NCBI GenBank assembly: GCA_023410575.1
Contig: JAEYPP010000051.1
Coordinates: forward strand, 1-31,206
DNA length: 31,206 nt
Source of the DNA: Bacillota bacterium
GTDB taxonomy: Bacteria > Bacillota > Clostridia > Lachnospirales > Lachnospiraceae
Direction of reading: 5' to 3'
Shown here: in pieces, positions 7,896 through 14,806 of the stretch
Layout of the letters: every line of letters begins with the position of its first letter
How positions within the stretch are numbered: position 1 is the first letter of the stretch
Position numbers and translations under genes: made by a program
Notes under the pieces: model-generated
The model's database searches: none
What the model saw: only the letters and a program-made list of their open reading frames with translations
What the model was told of the DNA's origin: nothing

Positions 7896-8201
7896 ATGTA
7901 TTTCGAAATGATGCGAATGAATGATATTGATAAGTTCATAGATAGAGATGATGTGATTATCGTTGATTTACGTAAAGAAGAGGAATATTACAATGGACAT
8001 ATACCAAGTGCTATAAACATACCATATGAGCAAGGAGATAATATCGCAGTATATGTGCAGGGGTATCACTATGTTTTGTTGTATTGTCATAAGGGTTCTA
8101 TTAGTATGATGGCGGCTCGAAATCTTAATGGTATTGATGCTGTAGTTTATAGTATGTGTGGAGGGTTAAATTCTTACTACGGAAAATTAGTGAGAAATTA
8201 A
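7896..8201 (+). CDS. Single-domain rhodanese-like protein
   Basis: Small sulfurtransferase-fold protein (101 aa from ATG 7896). It shows the rhodanese pattern IIVDLRKEEEYYNGHIPSA followed by the active-site loop YCHKGSIS, with the catalytic cysteine at C64, and the terminal GGLNSYYGK segment. Rhodaneses carry persulfide sulfur on this cysteine; the acceptor here is unknown. The frame is also open from a TTG at 7884 and a GTG at 7887, but GGTGG at 7886-7890 is placed correctly only for the ATG. The gene stands alone, with a terminator before it and the methyltransferase gene after it. Confidence 0.85.
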   Translation: MYFEMMRMNDIDKFIDRDDVIIVDLRKEEEYYNGHIPSAINIPYEQGDNIAVYVQGYHYVLLYCHKGSISMMAARNLNGIDAVVYSMCGGLNSYYGKLVRN

Positions 8202-8267
8202 GACATAGTTGACATGAGATACAAGAGAGAATTACAATAGAGTAAGAAAATGAAACGGAGAGAACAA

Positions 8268-9410
8268 ATGTATCGATATGAATATATAACACCATGCCAT
8301 TTTGGATTAGAGTCAGTTTTAAAAAAAGAGATATTGGATCTTGGATATGAGGTTGTTAGTGTAGAGGATGGTCGAATTATATTTGCGGGGGATGAATCTG
8401 CAATTTGTAGAGCTAATATGTTCTTGCGTACAACGGAGCGCGTACTATTAAAAGTAGCCAAATTTCGTGCAGAAACGTTTGAAGAATTATTTCAGAAAAC
8501 GAAGGAATTACCTTGGGAGAACTATATACCGAAAGATGGTAAGTTTTGGGTAGCAAAAGCGACATCAATTAAGAGTAAACTCTTTAGTCCATCTGATATC
8601 CAATCAATTATGAAAAAAGCAATCGTGGAACGATTAAAACAAGTTTACAAAGTGGAGTGGTTTGAAGAGTCAGGTAATGAATTTCCTATTCGTGTTACTT
8701 TTATGAAAGATGAAATTACGATAGGAATTGATACTTCTGGAGAGTCACTTCATAAGCGTGGATATCGAAAACTAATCTCTCGTGCCCCGATTACAGAAAC
8801 CTTGGCAGCAGCATTAATTATGTTGACTCCTTGGAATAAAGACCGAATATTAGTAGATCCGTTCTGTGGCAGTGGAACATTTCCAATCGAAGCTGCAATG
8901 ATAGGAGCCAATATAGCCCCAGGACTTAACCGCTCTTTTTTAGCGGAAAGTTGGACAGACATTATTCCTAAAAAATTATGGTATGCTGCTAATGAAGAAG
9001 CAAATGATGTAATTTTACATGATGTTGAAATGAACATTCAAGGTTATGATATTGATGGTGAGATCGTGAAGGCGGCTCGTCAAAATGCTGAATTGGCTGG
9101 TGTAAATAATTATATTCATTTTCAAAAACGTGCAGTTAGTGAATTAAGTAGTCCAAAGAAGTATGGATTTATCATTACGAATCCGCCATACGGTGAACGT
9201 TTGGAAGAGAAACAAGCTATGCCTAGCTTATACCGAGAAATTGGAAACGCCTTTTCTCATCTTGATGCATGGTCATGTTATTTAATTACAAGTTTTGAAG
9301 ATGCAGAAAAGTATATTGGTCGCAAGGCTGATCGTAATAGGAAAATTTATAATGGTATGCTTAAGACTTATTTTTACTCTTTTATGGGACCTAAGCCACC
9401 AAAAAGATAA
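8268..9410 (+). CDS. THUMP-domain class I RNA methyltransferase (RlmL/YpsC type)
   Basis: Predicted SAM-dependent rRNA guanine-N2 methyltransferase, 380 aa. A ferredoxin-like/THUMP N-terminal half (about 1-160, opening with PCHFGLESVLKKE) binds RNA. The Rossmann methyltransferase half has the SAM motif DPFCGSGTFPIEAA (197-210) and the catalytic NPPYGERL (305-312) typical of N2-guanine or N6-adenine methylation. An ATG 18 nt upstream (8250) is in frame, but GGAGA at about 8255 favours 8268, and this start gives the usual YpsC N-terminus. Family known for 23S rRNA G2445 methylation in E. coli (RlmL); the exact target here is inferred. Confidence 0.9.
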   Translation: MYRYEYITPCHFGLESVLKKEILDLGYEVVSVEDGRIIFAGDESAICRANMFLRTTERVLLKVAKFRAETFEELFQKTKELPWENYIPKDGKFWVAKATSIKSKLFSPSDIQSIMKKAIVERLKQVYKVEWFEESGNEFPIRVTFMKDEITIGIDTSGESLHKRGYRKLISRAPITETLAAALIMLTPWNKDRILVDPFCGSGTFPIEAAMIGANIAPGLNRSFLAESWTDIIPKKLWYAANEEANDVILHDVEMNIQGYDIDGEIVKAARQNAELAGVNNYIHFQKRAVSELSSPKKYGFIITNPPYGERLEEKQAMPSLYREIGNAFSHLDAWSCYLITSFEDAEKYIGRKADRNRKIYNGMLKTYFYSFMGPKPPKR

Positions 9411-9445
9411 TAACATTAGATAATAAAAGGAATGAATATCACTAA

Positions 9446-9477
9446 CGAAGGGGCTGTCCTTAGACAGCCCCTTCGAT
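9446..9477. terminator. Bidirectional terminator, 13-bp stem
   Basis: CGAAGGGGCTGTC (9446-9458) pairs perfectly with GACAGCCCCTTCG (9463-9475) around the loop CTTA. It lies between the convergent methyltransferase and hydrolase genes. The GGGGCTGTC core recurs in the terminator after the spore protein gene (18140). Confidence 0.8.
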
Positions 9478-9504
9478 TGAGTTTACATGCCATTAACATA
9501 GAGT

Positions 9505-10422
9505 TTACTTTTTAATCCACGAAACGATATCATGCATAATTTCTTCCTTATTTAGCTCATTCAATAACTCGTGACGGCAGTCTTCAAAGAGAACACAGTC
9601 AACGAATTGAAATGTTTGACGCTGGAATTGGTTAAATAGTCTCGTCACATCTTTACCATTATTGCCTACAGGATCTTTGGTACCACTGATAAAAAGTATA
9701 GGTAAATTTTTTCTTGTTTTAATGGTACGTTTTGGTTGACTAGCATAATAAGTAAGATGAATGATATCGCGAAGGAATGAGGTCGAACTTGGGAAGCCAC
9801 AAAAGGGATCGTTAATATAGGAGCCAATAATAGAATTATTGCGTGTAAGCCAATCCACAGATGTTCGTTCGCATAATTTTCGATAAGTATTATTTCCGAA
9901 AATTAATTTATGAAGGAATTTTGAGTTATGTTTAGGACCTTTCACCTTTTGAATAAAACTCGAGATTAACAATCCCAGGGTATCCATAATAAGTGGTGGA
10001 TTTGCAGTACCTATAAAAATCACTTTATCCATTTTATCATAATACTGTATGATATTACGGCAAATTAGTGAACCCATACTATGTGCTACTACAATCATTT
10101 GTTCGGTACGTTTCGTTTTTTGTACATATTCTAAAACTTCTATTCCATCTCTAATAAGTAGAACATATCCATTCTTATCAGCAATATATCCGAGTTCCTC
10201 TAATTTTTTATCACGTCCATGACCTCTGTGATCATATAAATAGACATCGAATCCTTGTTCGTTTAAAAAGTTAGCAAAATGAAGATAACGTTTATGATGT
10301 TCACACATTCCATGCATGATAACTACAGAACCGAGCAATTTTTTGGCTTCTGAATATCGAGGGTAAATAATGGTAGTGTATCCATCTGCCTGTTTAATTG
10401 TTAAATTTTTAGCCTGAAGCAT
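9505..10422 (-). CDS. Alpha/beta hydrolase, monoglyceride lipase-like
   Basis: Serine hydrolase of 305 aa. The oxyanion motif HGMCEHHKRY (37-46) is characteristic of the monoacylglycerol lipase/lysophospholipase (PldB-like) group. The nucleophile elbow VAHSMGS gives S115, and the triad is completed by D250 (SGTKDPVG) and H284 (DCRHELLNE). No signal peptide is evident, so it probably acts in the cytoplasm or at the inner membrane face. AAGGAGGG precedes the ATG. It is a single gene, divergent from the amidase operon. The true substrate (monoacylglycerol, lysophospholipid or another ester) is not determined. Confidence 0.88.
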   Translation of the reverse strand: MLQAKNLTIKQADGYTTIIYPRYSEAKKLLGSVVIMHGMCEHHKRYLHFANFLNEQGFDVYLYDHRGHGRDKKLEELGYIADKNGYVLLIRDGIEVLEYVQKTKRTEQMIVVAHSMGSLICRNIIQYYDKMDKVIFIGTANPPLIMDTLGLLISSFIQKVKGPKHNSKFLHKLIFGNNTYRKLCERTSVDWLTRNNSIIGSYINDPFCGFPSSTSFLRDIIHLTYYASQPKRTIKTRKNLPILFISGTKDPVGNNGKDVTRLFNQFQRQTFQFVDCVLFEDCRHELLNELNKEEIMHDIVSWIKK

Positions 10423-10592
10423 ATAAACCCTCCTTTTATTTTGAATGTTTGTTATTGTTGGAGTATTGTAAGGTAAGACTATTGTAAAGGACCATATTAC
10501 AAAAATTATTATATTGCATTAACAGTAATTAAGCAATGCAAAATGAGGAAAAGAACGTCAAATTATGAAAATAATGTGAATTATCTGTCTTG

Positions 10593-10618
10593 ATTTGTCG
10601 ATATTAGTAATGACAAAT
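10593..10618. promoter_or_regulatory. Dyad overlapping the amidase -35 region
   Basis: ATTTGTC (10593-10599) and GACAAAT (10612-10618) form a 7-bp inverted repeat with 12 nt between the arms. The right arm overlaps the -35 hexamer of the promoter at 10610. This position would suit a repressor, but no regulator is identified. Confidence 0.35.
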
Positions 10619-10638
10619 TAAAAAAGTTAAGATATACT
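10610..10638 (+). promoter_or_regulatory. Sigma-A promoter of the amidase-rdgB-phosphoesterase operon
   Basis: ATGACA (10610-10615), a 17-nt spacer and TATACT (10633-10638), each one mismatch from consensus. Transcription would begin near 10645, about 30 nt before the TTG start. Confidence 0.65.
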
Positions 10639-10674
10639 ATATTTATACAAAATACTCAGGAAGGAGAAGTTGTC

Positions 10675-12012
10675 TTGGATGATGAAAAACTGCTAAAAAG
10701 AGCTACCATTTATAGTCTAATTTTAATGTTTTGCATAGTAACATTTTCTGTTAGTATGAGGATGCCTAAAGAAAGTATTTCTTATGCTAGTGAAATCTTA
10801 AAGACACCCATGCCTTCGATTGAGCTAAACCAAGAAAAAATTGAGGTACTAAGCGAAATTGAAGTAAGTCAAACCTCAAGTAATCAAATAGAAGATAATC
10901 AAGTAGAAAAACAATTCATAGCTTCTTTAGATGAAGAAATTGAGGAGCAATATGGAGATAATTTAATTGCTATACGTAAACCAAAAGACTTAGCAAAGGA
11001 TTACACTTACATTTTCGAGGATTTTGCAGTCGATCGAAGAATTGTTTTAACAATTACTGGTTTATCAATTGAATCTATAACAGCTGATAATATTCATCGT
11101 ATTTTTGAGAATCATTATAATAATGGACCAATTAAGATGGTAATGCCAACTCCAGCACCAACTTCAATACCTTTACCAACGCCATTGCCTTTATCAACAT
11201 CAGCGCTTTTACCAACGCCATCAGTACCTTTACCAACAACGATACCTTTACCTACGGATAGTGTTACAAATATAAATATTACATATTCCACTACACCAGA
11301 GAATAGTATAAGTGCAGTTATTACACTGGACTTGATTAAGACCTACGCTTATTTGCTTGAGGAAGATGAAAAATATTTCTATATCTGTTTAGTGGATCCT
11401 CATGATATTTATGATACAGTTATTGTTCTAGATGCTGGACATGGTGGTATTGATAGCGGTACATATTCAAGTGGATATTGTTATTTAGAAAAAACAATGA
11501 ATCTTGATATGTTACTAAAACTTCAAGAATACTTTACTAACGACAAAAATATAAAAATTTATACAACAAGGACTACGGACCGTCGATTGACTTTAAATCA
11601 AAGAGTTGATTTAGCGAATGATGTAGGTGCTGATTTATTTTTAAGTATACATTGCAATGCAAATGAATCAAAGTCCATTCATGGAACCGAGGTATTGTAT
11701 AATGAGAACCAAAATGATTGGGATTCCTTTAATTCAAAGCAGTTTGCCCAGATATGCTTAGAAGAATTAGTTGACATTATAGGATTAAAAAACCGTGGAA
11801 TTGTAGATAGAAGTAGCGACGTTCATATAATTGGTGAAGCCAAGGTTCCAGTTGCTTTAGTTGAGGTAGCATTTATGTCAAACAAAAATGATATGAATTT
11901 TTTAAAGGAAGATGAAAATCGTCAATTAATTGCTAAAGGTATATATAATGGTATCATACGTGCTCTTGAGGCTAAAAATATGGAAGATAACAAGACTAGA
12001 ACAATTGAATGA
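10675..12012 (+). CDS. N-acetylmuramoyl-L-alanine amidase (Amidase_3) with proline-rich linker
   Basis: Membrane-anchored or secreted cell-wall hydrolase of 445 aa that cleaves the bond between muramic acid and the stem peptide. An N-terminal hydrophobic segment (about 11-28) is followed by an acidic, polar region. A Pro/Thr/Leu-rich stretch (about 157-195, PTP and PLPT repeats) follows. The zinc amidase domain covers about 248-436, with H256 (DAGHGG), E272, H326 (SIHCNA) and E397 (VEVAF). Beta-rich, AMIN-like sequence flanks the proline stretch on both sides (about 121-143 and 211-250). The TTG start is chosen because AAGGAG lies 9 nt before it and no ATG fits. It heads an operon with rdgB (9 nt) and a phosphoesterase. 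Confidence 0.9.
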   Translation: MDDEKLLKRATIYSLILMFCIVTFSVSMRMPKESISYASEILKTPMPSIELNQEKIEVLSEIEVSQTSSNQIEDNQVEKQFIASLDEEIEEQYGDNLIAIRKPKDLAKDYTYIFEDFAVDRRIVLTITGLSIESITADNIHRIFENHYNNGPIKMVMPTPAPTSIPLPTPLPLSTSALLPTPSVPLPTTIPLPTDSVTNINITYSTTPENSISAVITLDLIKTYAYLLEEDEKYFYICLVDPHDIYDTVIVLDAGHGGIDSGTYSSGYCYLEKTMNLDMLLKLQEYFTNDKNIKIYTTRTTDRRLTLNQRVDLANDVGADLFLSIHCNANESKSIHGTEVLYNENQNDWDSFNSKQFAQICLEELVDIIGLKNRGIVDRSSDVHIIGEAKVPVALVEVAFMSNKNDMNFLKEDENRQLIAKGIYNGIIRALEAKNMEDNKTRTIE

Positions 12013-12021
12013 GGACACTAA

Positions 12022-12603
12022 ATGAAAAAGATAATTTTTGCGACAAACAATGAAGGAAAAATGAAAGAAATTCGTATGATTTTAGAAGGTATGCCATATG
12101 AAGTTCTTTCATTAAAGGATGCCGGAGTCAAGGTAGATATTGATGAAAATGGTACAACATTTGAAGAAAATGCAATGATTAAAGCCAAAACTATTATGGA
12201 GTTGACCAATGAGATAGTGTTAGCAGATGACTCAGGGCTTGAAGTGGATGCTATGGATCGCCAACCAGGTATTTATTCAGCAAGGTTTCTTGGTGAGGAT
12301 ACTTCTTATGAGGTTAAGAATAATTATATTCTTAATGAGTTAAAAGGCGTTCCTGATGAGAAAAGAACAGCGAGGTTTGTATGTGCAATTGCATGTGCAT
12401 TTCCAGATGGAAGATGTAAGACGACAAGGGGGACAATAGAAGGTAAAATTGGTTATAAGATAGCTGGAAGTAATGGATTTGGTTACGATCCTATCTTTTT
12501 TATACCTGAGTTTGGCTGCACAACAGCGCAACTAAGCCCCGAACAAAAAAATCAGATTAGTCATAGAGCAAAGGCATTAAATTCAATGAAAAATGAGCTA
12601 TAG
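12022..12603 (+). CDS. rdgB: RdgB/HAM1-type dITP/XTP pyrophosphatase
   Basis: House-cleaning nucleotide pyrophosphatase (193 aa) that hydrolyses non-canonical purine triphosphates (dITP, ITP, XTP) to monophosphates, keeping deaminated bases out of DNA and RNA. The family motifs are all visible: ATNNEGKMKEI near the N-terminus, FEENAMIKAK, LADDSGLEVDA, GFGYDPIF and the C-terminal SHRAKAL. GAGGAC precedes the ATG. It lies 9 nt after the amidase, and the next gene begins 16 nt after its stop. The rdgB-yfcE-type pairing is common in clostridia. Confidence 0.95.
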   Translation: MKKIIFATNNEGKMKEIRMILEGMPYEVLSLKDAGVKVDIDENGTTFEENAMIKAKTIMELTNEIVLADDSGLEVDAMDRQPGIYSARFLGEDTSYEVKNNYILNELKGVPDEKRTARFVCAIACAFPDGRCKTTRGTIEGKIGYKIAGSNGFGYDPIFFIPEFGCTTAQLSPEQKNQISHRAKALNSMKNEL

Positions 12604-12619
12604 TTCAGGAGAATCACAC

Positions 12620-13111
12620 ATGAAGATTTTAGTTGTTAGTGACACACATGGAAGATGTTGTTTCCTTGAACATGCTCTCAAAAAGGTTGGTCCGATGGAT
12701 ATGTTGATTCATTTAGGAGATATGGAAGGAGATGAGCAATATATCCAACAAATAGCAAACTGTCCAGTAGAGATGGTTTCAGGAAACAATGATTTTTTTT
12801 CTGATATTCCGCGCGATAAATTTATTCAAATCGGTAAATACTATATAATGCTTACCCATGGGCATCGTTATGGCGTTAACTACGGAGTAGAGAATATAAA
12901 AGAAATTGCATTATTAGAGGGGGCAGATATTGTTATGTTTGGTCATACTCATCAACCATTAATCGACTTAACGAATGACAATATTCTTGCAGTCAATCCT
13001 GGAAGCATAACACAACCAAGACAGAGTGGACGGATACCAACATATATTCTAATGGAGCTAGACCGAATGGGAGAAGTACATTTTACACTAAATTATTTAG
13101 ATGACTATTAA
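12620..13111 (+). CDS. YfcE/MJ0936-type metallophosphoesterase
   Basis: Small calcineurin-like phosphodiesterase of 163 aa. The metal-binding motifs appear in order: D8 and H10 (SDTHG), D34 (HLGD), N57 (GNND), H80 (THGH) and H109/H111 (GHTH). YfcE-type enzymes hydrolyse phosphodiesters in vitro; the physiological substrate is unknown. The frame is open from 12593, overlapping rdgB, but AGGAGA at about 12607 positions ATG 12620, and this gives the standard MKILVVSDTHG N-terminus. Last gene of the operon; a terminator follows. Confidence 0.92.
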   Translation: MKILVVSDTHGRCCFLEHALKKVGPMDMLIHLGDMEGDEQYIQQIANCPVEMVSGNNDFFSDIPRDKFIQIGKYYIMLTHGHRYGVNYGVENIKEIALLEGADIVMFGHTHQPLIDLTNDNILAVNPGSITQPRQSGRIPTYILMELDRMGEVHFTLNYLDDY

Positions 13112-13115
13112 GTGA

Positions 13116-13148
13116 TATCAAATAGGCGCTACGGCGCCTTTAGTTGAT
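13116..13148 (+). terminator. Terminator after the phosphoesterase gene
   Basis: Core stem AGGCGC (13124-13129) pairs with GCGCCT (13134-13139) around TACG, extended outward by ATCAA/TTGAT. The T tract is short, so efficiency is uncertain. Confidence 0.65.
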
Positions 13149-13194
13149 ACAGAACAGTGGTAGAAATAGGAAGAAAAAAAGTGTAAAAAAGGTG

Positions 13195-13223
13195 TTGACA
13201 TTCCTCTTTACGTCATATATAAT
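13195..13223 (+). promoter_or_regulatory. Perfect-consensus sigma-A promoter of tRNA cluster 2
   Basis: TTGACA (13195-13200), a 17-nt spacer and TATAAT (13218-13223): both hexamers exact. A-rich sequence at about 13170-13190 is positioned like an UP element. Strength of this order is typical of stable-RNA promoters. About 57 nt of leader precede the first tRNA. Confidence 0.9.
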
Positions 13224-13286
13224 ATGTCTTGCGTCTGACAGACAAAGAAAAATCTGAAAGCGCTAACTTAATAGATGTAATATTGC

Positions 13287-13361
13287 CGGGGTGTGGCTCA
13301 GTTTGGCTAGAGTGCTTGATTTGGGATCAAGAGGTCGCAGGTTCGAATCCTGTCACCCCGA
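13287..13361 (+). tRNA. tRNA-Pro (TGG), copy 1
   Basis: Acceptor stem CGGGGTG pairs perfectly with CACCCCG. Anticodon stem CTTGA/TCAAG encloses TTTGGGA, anticodon TGG. The 75-nt sequence is identical to the copy at 14048. Confidence 0.96.
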
Positions 13362-13381
13362 CTCAATATCACATACACTAT

Positions 13382-13452
13382 GCGGGTGTAGTTCAATGGT
13401 AGAACACTAGCCTTCCAAGCTAGATACGTGGGTTCGATTCCCATCACCCGCT
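13382..13452 (+). tRNA. tRNA-Gly (TCC)
   Basis: Acceptor stem GCGGGTG pairs perfectly with CACCCGC. The anticodon loop CTTCCAA gives TCC. Length 71 nt, usual for tRNA-Gly. Confidence 0.96.
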
Positions 13453-13489
13453 TGATGTTTGACAGGACATCTAAATCATCTGTCGGAAT

Positions 13490-13563
13490 GTGCTAGTAGC
13501 TCAGCTGGATAGAGCATCGGCCTTCTAAGCCGGTTGTCGGGGGTTCGAATCCCTTCTGGCACA
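13490..13563 (+). tRNA. tRNA-Arg (TCT)
   Basis: Acceptor stem GTGCTAG pairs with CTGGCAC (one wobble). The anticodon loop CTTCTAA gives TCT, reading AGA/AGG, the codons favoured in this AT-rich genome. Confidence 0.95.
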
Positions 13564-13590
13564 TTTGATTATTAAATCAAGTTATGATAT

Positions 13591-13665
13591 GGTGGGTATA
13601 GCGCAGTTGGTTAGCGCGCCAGATTGTGGCTCTGGAGGCCAAGGGTTCGAATCCCTTTATCCACC
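13591..13665 (+). tRNA. tRNA-His (GTG)
   Basis: Anticodon stem CCAGA/TCTGG encloses TTGTGGC, anticodon GTG. The extra 5' G (position -1 at 13591) faces discriminator C at 13665, the identity feature of tRNA-His, and is included in the coordinates. Confidence 0.95.
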
Positions 13666-13716
13666 CTGGCAACTTTAAGTTGTGGCTAAAAGATAGTATA
13701 GCACTATTTTTTATAA

Positions 13717-13788
13717 AGGGCTATCGCCAAGCGGTAAGGCACAGGATTTTGATTCCTGCATTCGCTGGTTCAAATCCAGCTAGCCCTG
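13717..13788 (+). tRNA. tRNA-Gln (TTG)
   Basis: Acceptor stem AGGGCTA pairs perfectly with TAGCCCT. Anticodon stem CAGGA/TCCTG encloses TTTTGAT, anticodon TTG. The discriminator is G, as usual for tRNA-Gln. Confidence 0.95.
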
Positions 13789-13818
13789 TTGCCTTTAGTA
13801 AGGCAAAGAAAGTAAGAT

Positions 13819-13891
13819 GGGACATTAGCTCAGTCGGTAGAGCACTTGACTTTTAATCAAGGTGTCCCGGGTTCGAATCCCGGATGTCTCA
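13819..13891 (+). tRNA. tRNA-Lys (TTT)
   Basis: Acceptor stem GGGACAT pairs with ATGTCTC (one wobble). Anticodon stem CTTGA/TCAAG encloses CTTTTAA, anticodon TTT. Confidence 0.96.
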
Positions 13892-13916
13892 GTATTATGG
13901 GAAACCATAATAGAAT

Positions 13917-13996
13917 GCGGATGTGGCGGAACTGGCAGACGCACTAGACTTAGGATCTAGCGGGTAACCGTGCAGGTTCAATTCCTGTCATCCGCA
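13917..13996 (+). tRNA. tRNA-Leu (TAG)
   Basis: An 80-nt class II tRNA. Acceptor stem GCGGATG pairs perfectly with CATCCGC. Anticodon stem CTAGA/TCTAG encloses CTTAGGA, anticodon TAG. Confidence 0.95.
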
Positions 13997-14047
13997 TTTG
14001 TTTTAAATATCAATGAAGCGTATGCTACATATGATAATAAGTTATAT

Positions 14048-14122
14048 CGGGGTGTGGCTCAGTTTGGCTAGAGTGCTTGATTTGGGATCAAGAGGTCGCA
14101 GGTTCGAATCCTGTCACCCCGA
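14048..14122 (+). tRNA. tRNA-Pro (TGG), copy 2
   Basis: Identical over all 75 nt to the gene at 13287, with different flanks. It closes the cluster and is followed at once by a terminator. Confidence 0.96.
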
Positions 14123-14126
14123 TTTT

Positions 14127-14151
14127 AAGGAGGAAGTATCCTCCTTTTTTT
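14127..14151 (+). terminator. Intrinsic terminator of tRNA cluster 2
   Basis: AAGGAGGA (14127-14134) pairs with TCCTCCTT (14139-14146) around a 4-nt loop, and the T run extends to 14151. Confidence 0.92.
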
Positions 14152-14153
14152 GA

Positions 14154-14183
14154 TACTAGGAAATACCTCTGAATTTCCCAGTA
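14154..14183. repeat. Imperfect inverted repeat upstream of the DJ-1 gene
   Basis: TACTAGGAAAT and ATTTCCCAGTA form an 11-bp hairpin with one mismatch and an 8-nt loop. No T run follows, so it is not a typical terminator; it could be an operator or an mRNA leader hairpin. No clear promoter was seen between it and the gene at 14252. Confidence 0.4.
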
Positions 14184-14251
14184 TATAAAAATGTCCCAAA
14201 AGAAGGACGCAAATATGCACACAAGAGCGATAGGAATAAGGAGGAATCATT

Positions 14252-14800
14252 ATGGCAAAAGCTTATGTAATTTTTGCAGATGGATTAGAGGAAGTAGAAG
14301 CATTGACTCAGGTAGATGTATTACGTCGAGCTGGGGTTAATACGGTAACTGTTTCAATTATGGATAGAAAATTGATTCAAGGTGCTCATGATATTCAGAT
14401 TATGGCCGATATATTATTTGACGAGAGTATGCTTGATGCGGATATGATTATTTTACCAGGTGGGCTAGTAGGAACGGATCATTTAATGAAGCATGAAGGT
14501 CTAAGAACTCTTATCAATGTGTACAATACTCAAAACAAATACCTAGCAGCAATATGTGCGGCACCAGGAGTATTTGGAATTAATAATTTACTAGTTGGAA
14601 AAAAGGCCATTTGTTATCCTGGACATGAAGATAATTTACATGGTGCAACAATTATTGATGCTAATGTCGTTGAGGACGGAAATGTTATTACAAGTAAAGC
14701 AGCTGGTACATCCTTTGACTTTGCATTGACTTTAGTGACCAAACTTTGTGGGAAAGAGGTATCTGAATCAGTGAGACATGGCTTACACTACGAGAGGTGA
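14252..14800 (+). CDS. DJ-1/PfpI (ThiJ) family protein
   Basis: DJ-1 superfamily protein of 182 aa, close in length and layout to human DJ-1 and E. coli YajL. The nucleophile-elbow cysteine is C102 in AAICAAPGVFG, and the conserved glutamate is E16 in the GLEEVEAL segment. These proteins are linked to oxidative-stress defence and covalent protein quality control; the biochemical role is debated. Strong AAGGAGGAAT precedes the ATG. Its stop overlaps the presumed ribosome-binding site of the next gene, so the two are probably co-transcribed and coupled. Confidence 0.92.
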   Translation: MAKAYVIFADGLEEVEALTQVDVLRRAGVNTVTVSIMDRKLIQGAHDIQIMADILFDESMLDADMIILPGGLVGTDHLMKHEGLRTLINVYNTQNKYLAAICAAPGVFGINNLLVGKKAICYPGHEDNLHGATIIDANVVEDGNVITSKAAGTSFDFALTLVTKLCGKEVSESVRHGLHYER

Positions 14801-14806
14801 TGTAAA

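Noticed and set aside
13626..13856. A 76-codon open frame in tRNA cluster 2
   Set aside because: It overlaps tRNA-His, tRNA-Gln and tRNA-Lys, and has no independent support.
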